The notes beneath the pieces were generated by a model, which made no database searches, had not been told where the DNA came from, and saw only the letters and a list, made by a program, of their open reading frames with translations. Shown piece by piece: positions 20,410 through 20,896 of a stretch of DNA of 20,896 nucleotides; position 1 is the first letter of the stretch, and every line of letters starts with the position of its first letter. A program made the position numbers and the translations under genes. Source of the stretch: a virus; IMG/VR virus record IMGVR_UViG_3300043787_000126, positions 1 to 20,896 of that record; one strand, written 5' to 3'.

Positions 20410-20896
20410 ATGCCGTTCATGACCGTCAAGCTGATGCCGGGGGTCCACGCCGAGCAGACGCCGCTTCTGCTCCAGGCGGCCATCTGCCAGTCCAACAACC
20501 TCCGATGGCGCGATGGGCTCGCAGAAAAGATGGGCGGATGGAAGAAGTTCTTCTTCTCCATTCCTGGGCAGAGTCTCGTGCCGCCAACAATGCCAGGGCC
20601 AATTCGCGAGATGTGGCCATGGACGGACTTCAACGACAACTATTACCTCGCCCTTGGCGGCGACCAGGGCCTCTTTGTCATCTCTAACGGCAAAGATACG
20701 CCCATTACGCCGACCGGCCCTAACGTGCCCACGCCGGTCGACGATTGGTGCTTGGTCAATTTTGGCCAAGACCTGATTGCTCAGCCCGAGGGCGGGGGCT
20801 TGTTCATTTGGACGGCCGGGAGCGCAGACACGGCGCAACTGATCCCGACTGCGCCGCTGGTCTCCGAAGGCATGTTTCTGGCGATGCCGCAACAGC
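20410..20896 (+). CDS. Tail nozzle/stabilisation-like protein (N-terminal part)
   Basis: An ATG 3 bp after the adaptor stop opens a frame with no stop through the right edge (162 complete codons). It begins MPFMTVKLMPGVHAEQTPLL and carries SNNLRWRDGLAEKMGGWKKF, then a tryptophan-rich WPWTDFNDNYYLALGGDQGL and a GKDTPITPTGP segment. The pattern 'L.PGV ... SN.VRWR.GL.EK.GGW ... LA.GT..GL' is common in phage proteins encoded next to adaptors. It resembles the beta-propeller start of tail nozzle or packaged-DNA stabilisation proteins. The role as part of the short tail is inferred. The C-terminus is outside the window. Confidence 0.75.
   Translation, partial: MPFMTVKLMPGVHAEQTPLLLQAAICQSNNLRWRDGLAEKMGGWKKFFFSIPGQSLVPPTMPGPIREMWPWTDFNDNYYLALGGDQGLFVISNGKDTPITPTGPNVPTPVDDWCLVNFGQDLIAQPEGGGLFIWTAGSADTAQLIPTAPLVSEGMFLAMPQQ

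Noticed and set aside
1-20896. CRISPR arrays, tRNAs, integrase or insertion sequences
   Set aside because: I saw no regularly spaced short repeats, tRNA-like cloverleaf, recombinase motifs or transposase on either strand by eye. A tRNA or profile scan would be needed to exclude small RNAs.

Overview
This window is a virion-structure region of a tailed double-stranded DNA bacteriophage (Caudoviricetes type). It is mostly GC-rich (about 60-62% in lines I counted by hand), which fits a GC-rich, probably proteobacterial host. No host marker, integrase, replication gene, tRNA or terminase is present, so neither the host nor the lifestyle can be fixed. No tape-measure or tail-tube gene is visible. 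Together with connector/adaptor-like and nozzle-like genes, that leans towards a short-tailed (podovirus-like) phage; this is inference.

Layout, left to right on the + strand. (1) Head module, 3-4246: the C-terminus of an unidentified protein, a conserved phage protein of unknown function, a 293-bp gap with a 17-bp direct repeat, a capsid-associated protein, a gpT-like major capsid protein, a 407-aa virion protein and a basic Gly-rich small protein. Two hairpins (4256-4328) separate this module from the next. (2) Connector module, 4351-5858: two tandem paralogous small virion proteins and a connector/adaptor-like protein. (3) A minus-strand HNH/AP2 homing endonuclease gene (5846-6373), whose 3' end overlaps the connector gene. 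(4) Fibre module, 6458-18549: a four-Cys zinc-ribbon protein, a 1443-aa fibre ending in an S74 intramolecular chaperone, a cupin-like protein, a small collagen-like protein, and six further modular fibre genes (11801, 12293, 13250, 14713, 15376, 17521), the last of which also ends in an S74 domain. (5) A second minus-strand HNH endonuclease gene (18522-19028), again overlapping the 3' end of the + gene before it. (6) Neck/tail genes: a 428-aa adaptor-like protein and the first 162 codons of a nozzle-like protein that runs off the right edge.

The genes are tightly packed, often with 4-bp stop/start overlaps (170, 6868, 11196, 11549), and look like one late structural operon interrupted by two antisense endonuclease genes. 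The most unusual part is the fibre module. Four genes share one N-terminal anchor plus a CBM5/12-like segment. Two others share a different anchor. Small cassettes recur between genes, polyglycine linkers mark domain borders, and distal domains fall to roughly 33-48% GC. This looks like a receptor-binding gene family that diversifies by swapping cassettes. The second notable feature is the adaptor-like protein at 19120, which carries three tandem copies of a fibre-type repeat inserted in its middle. The fibre gene at 14713 appears to have a damaged, out-of-frame 3' end near a C6 tract.
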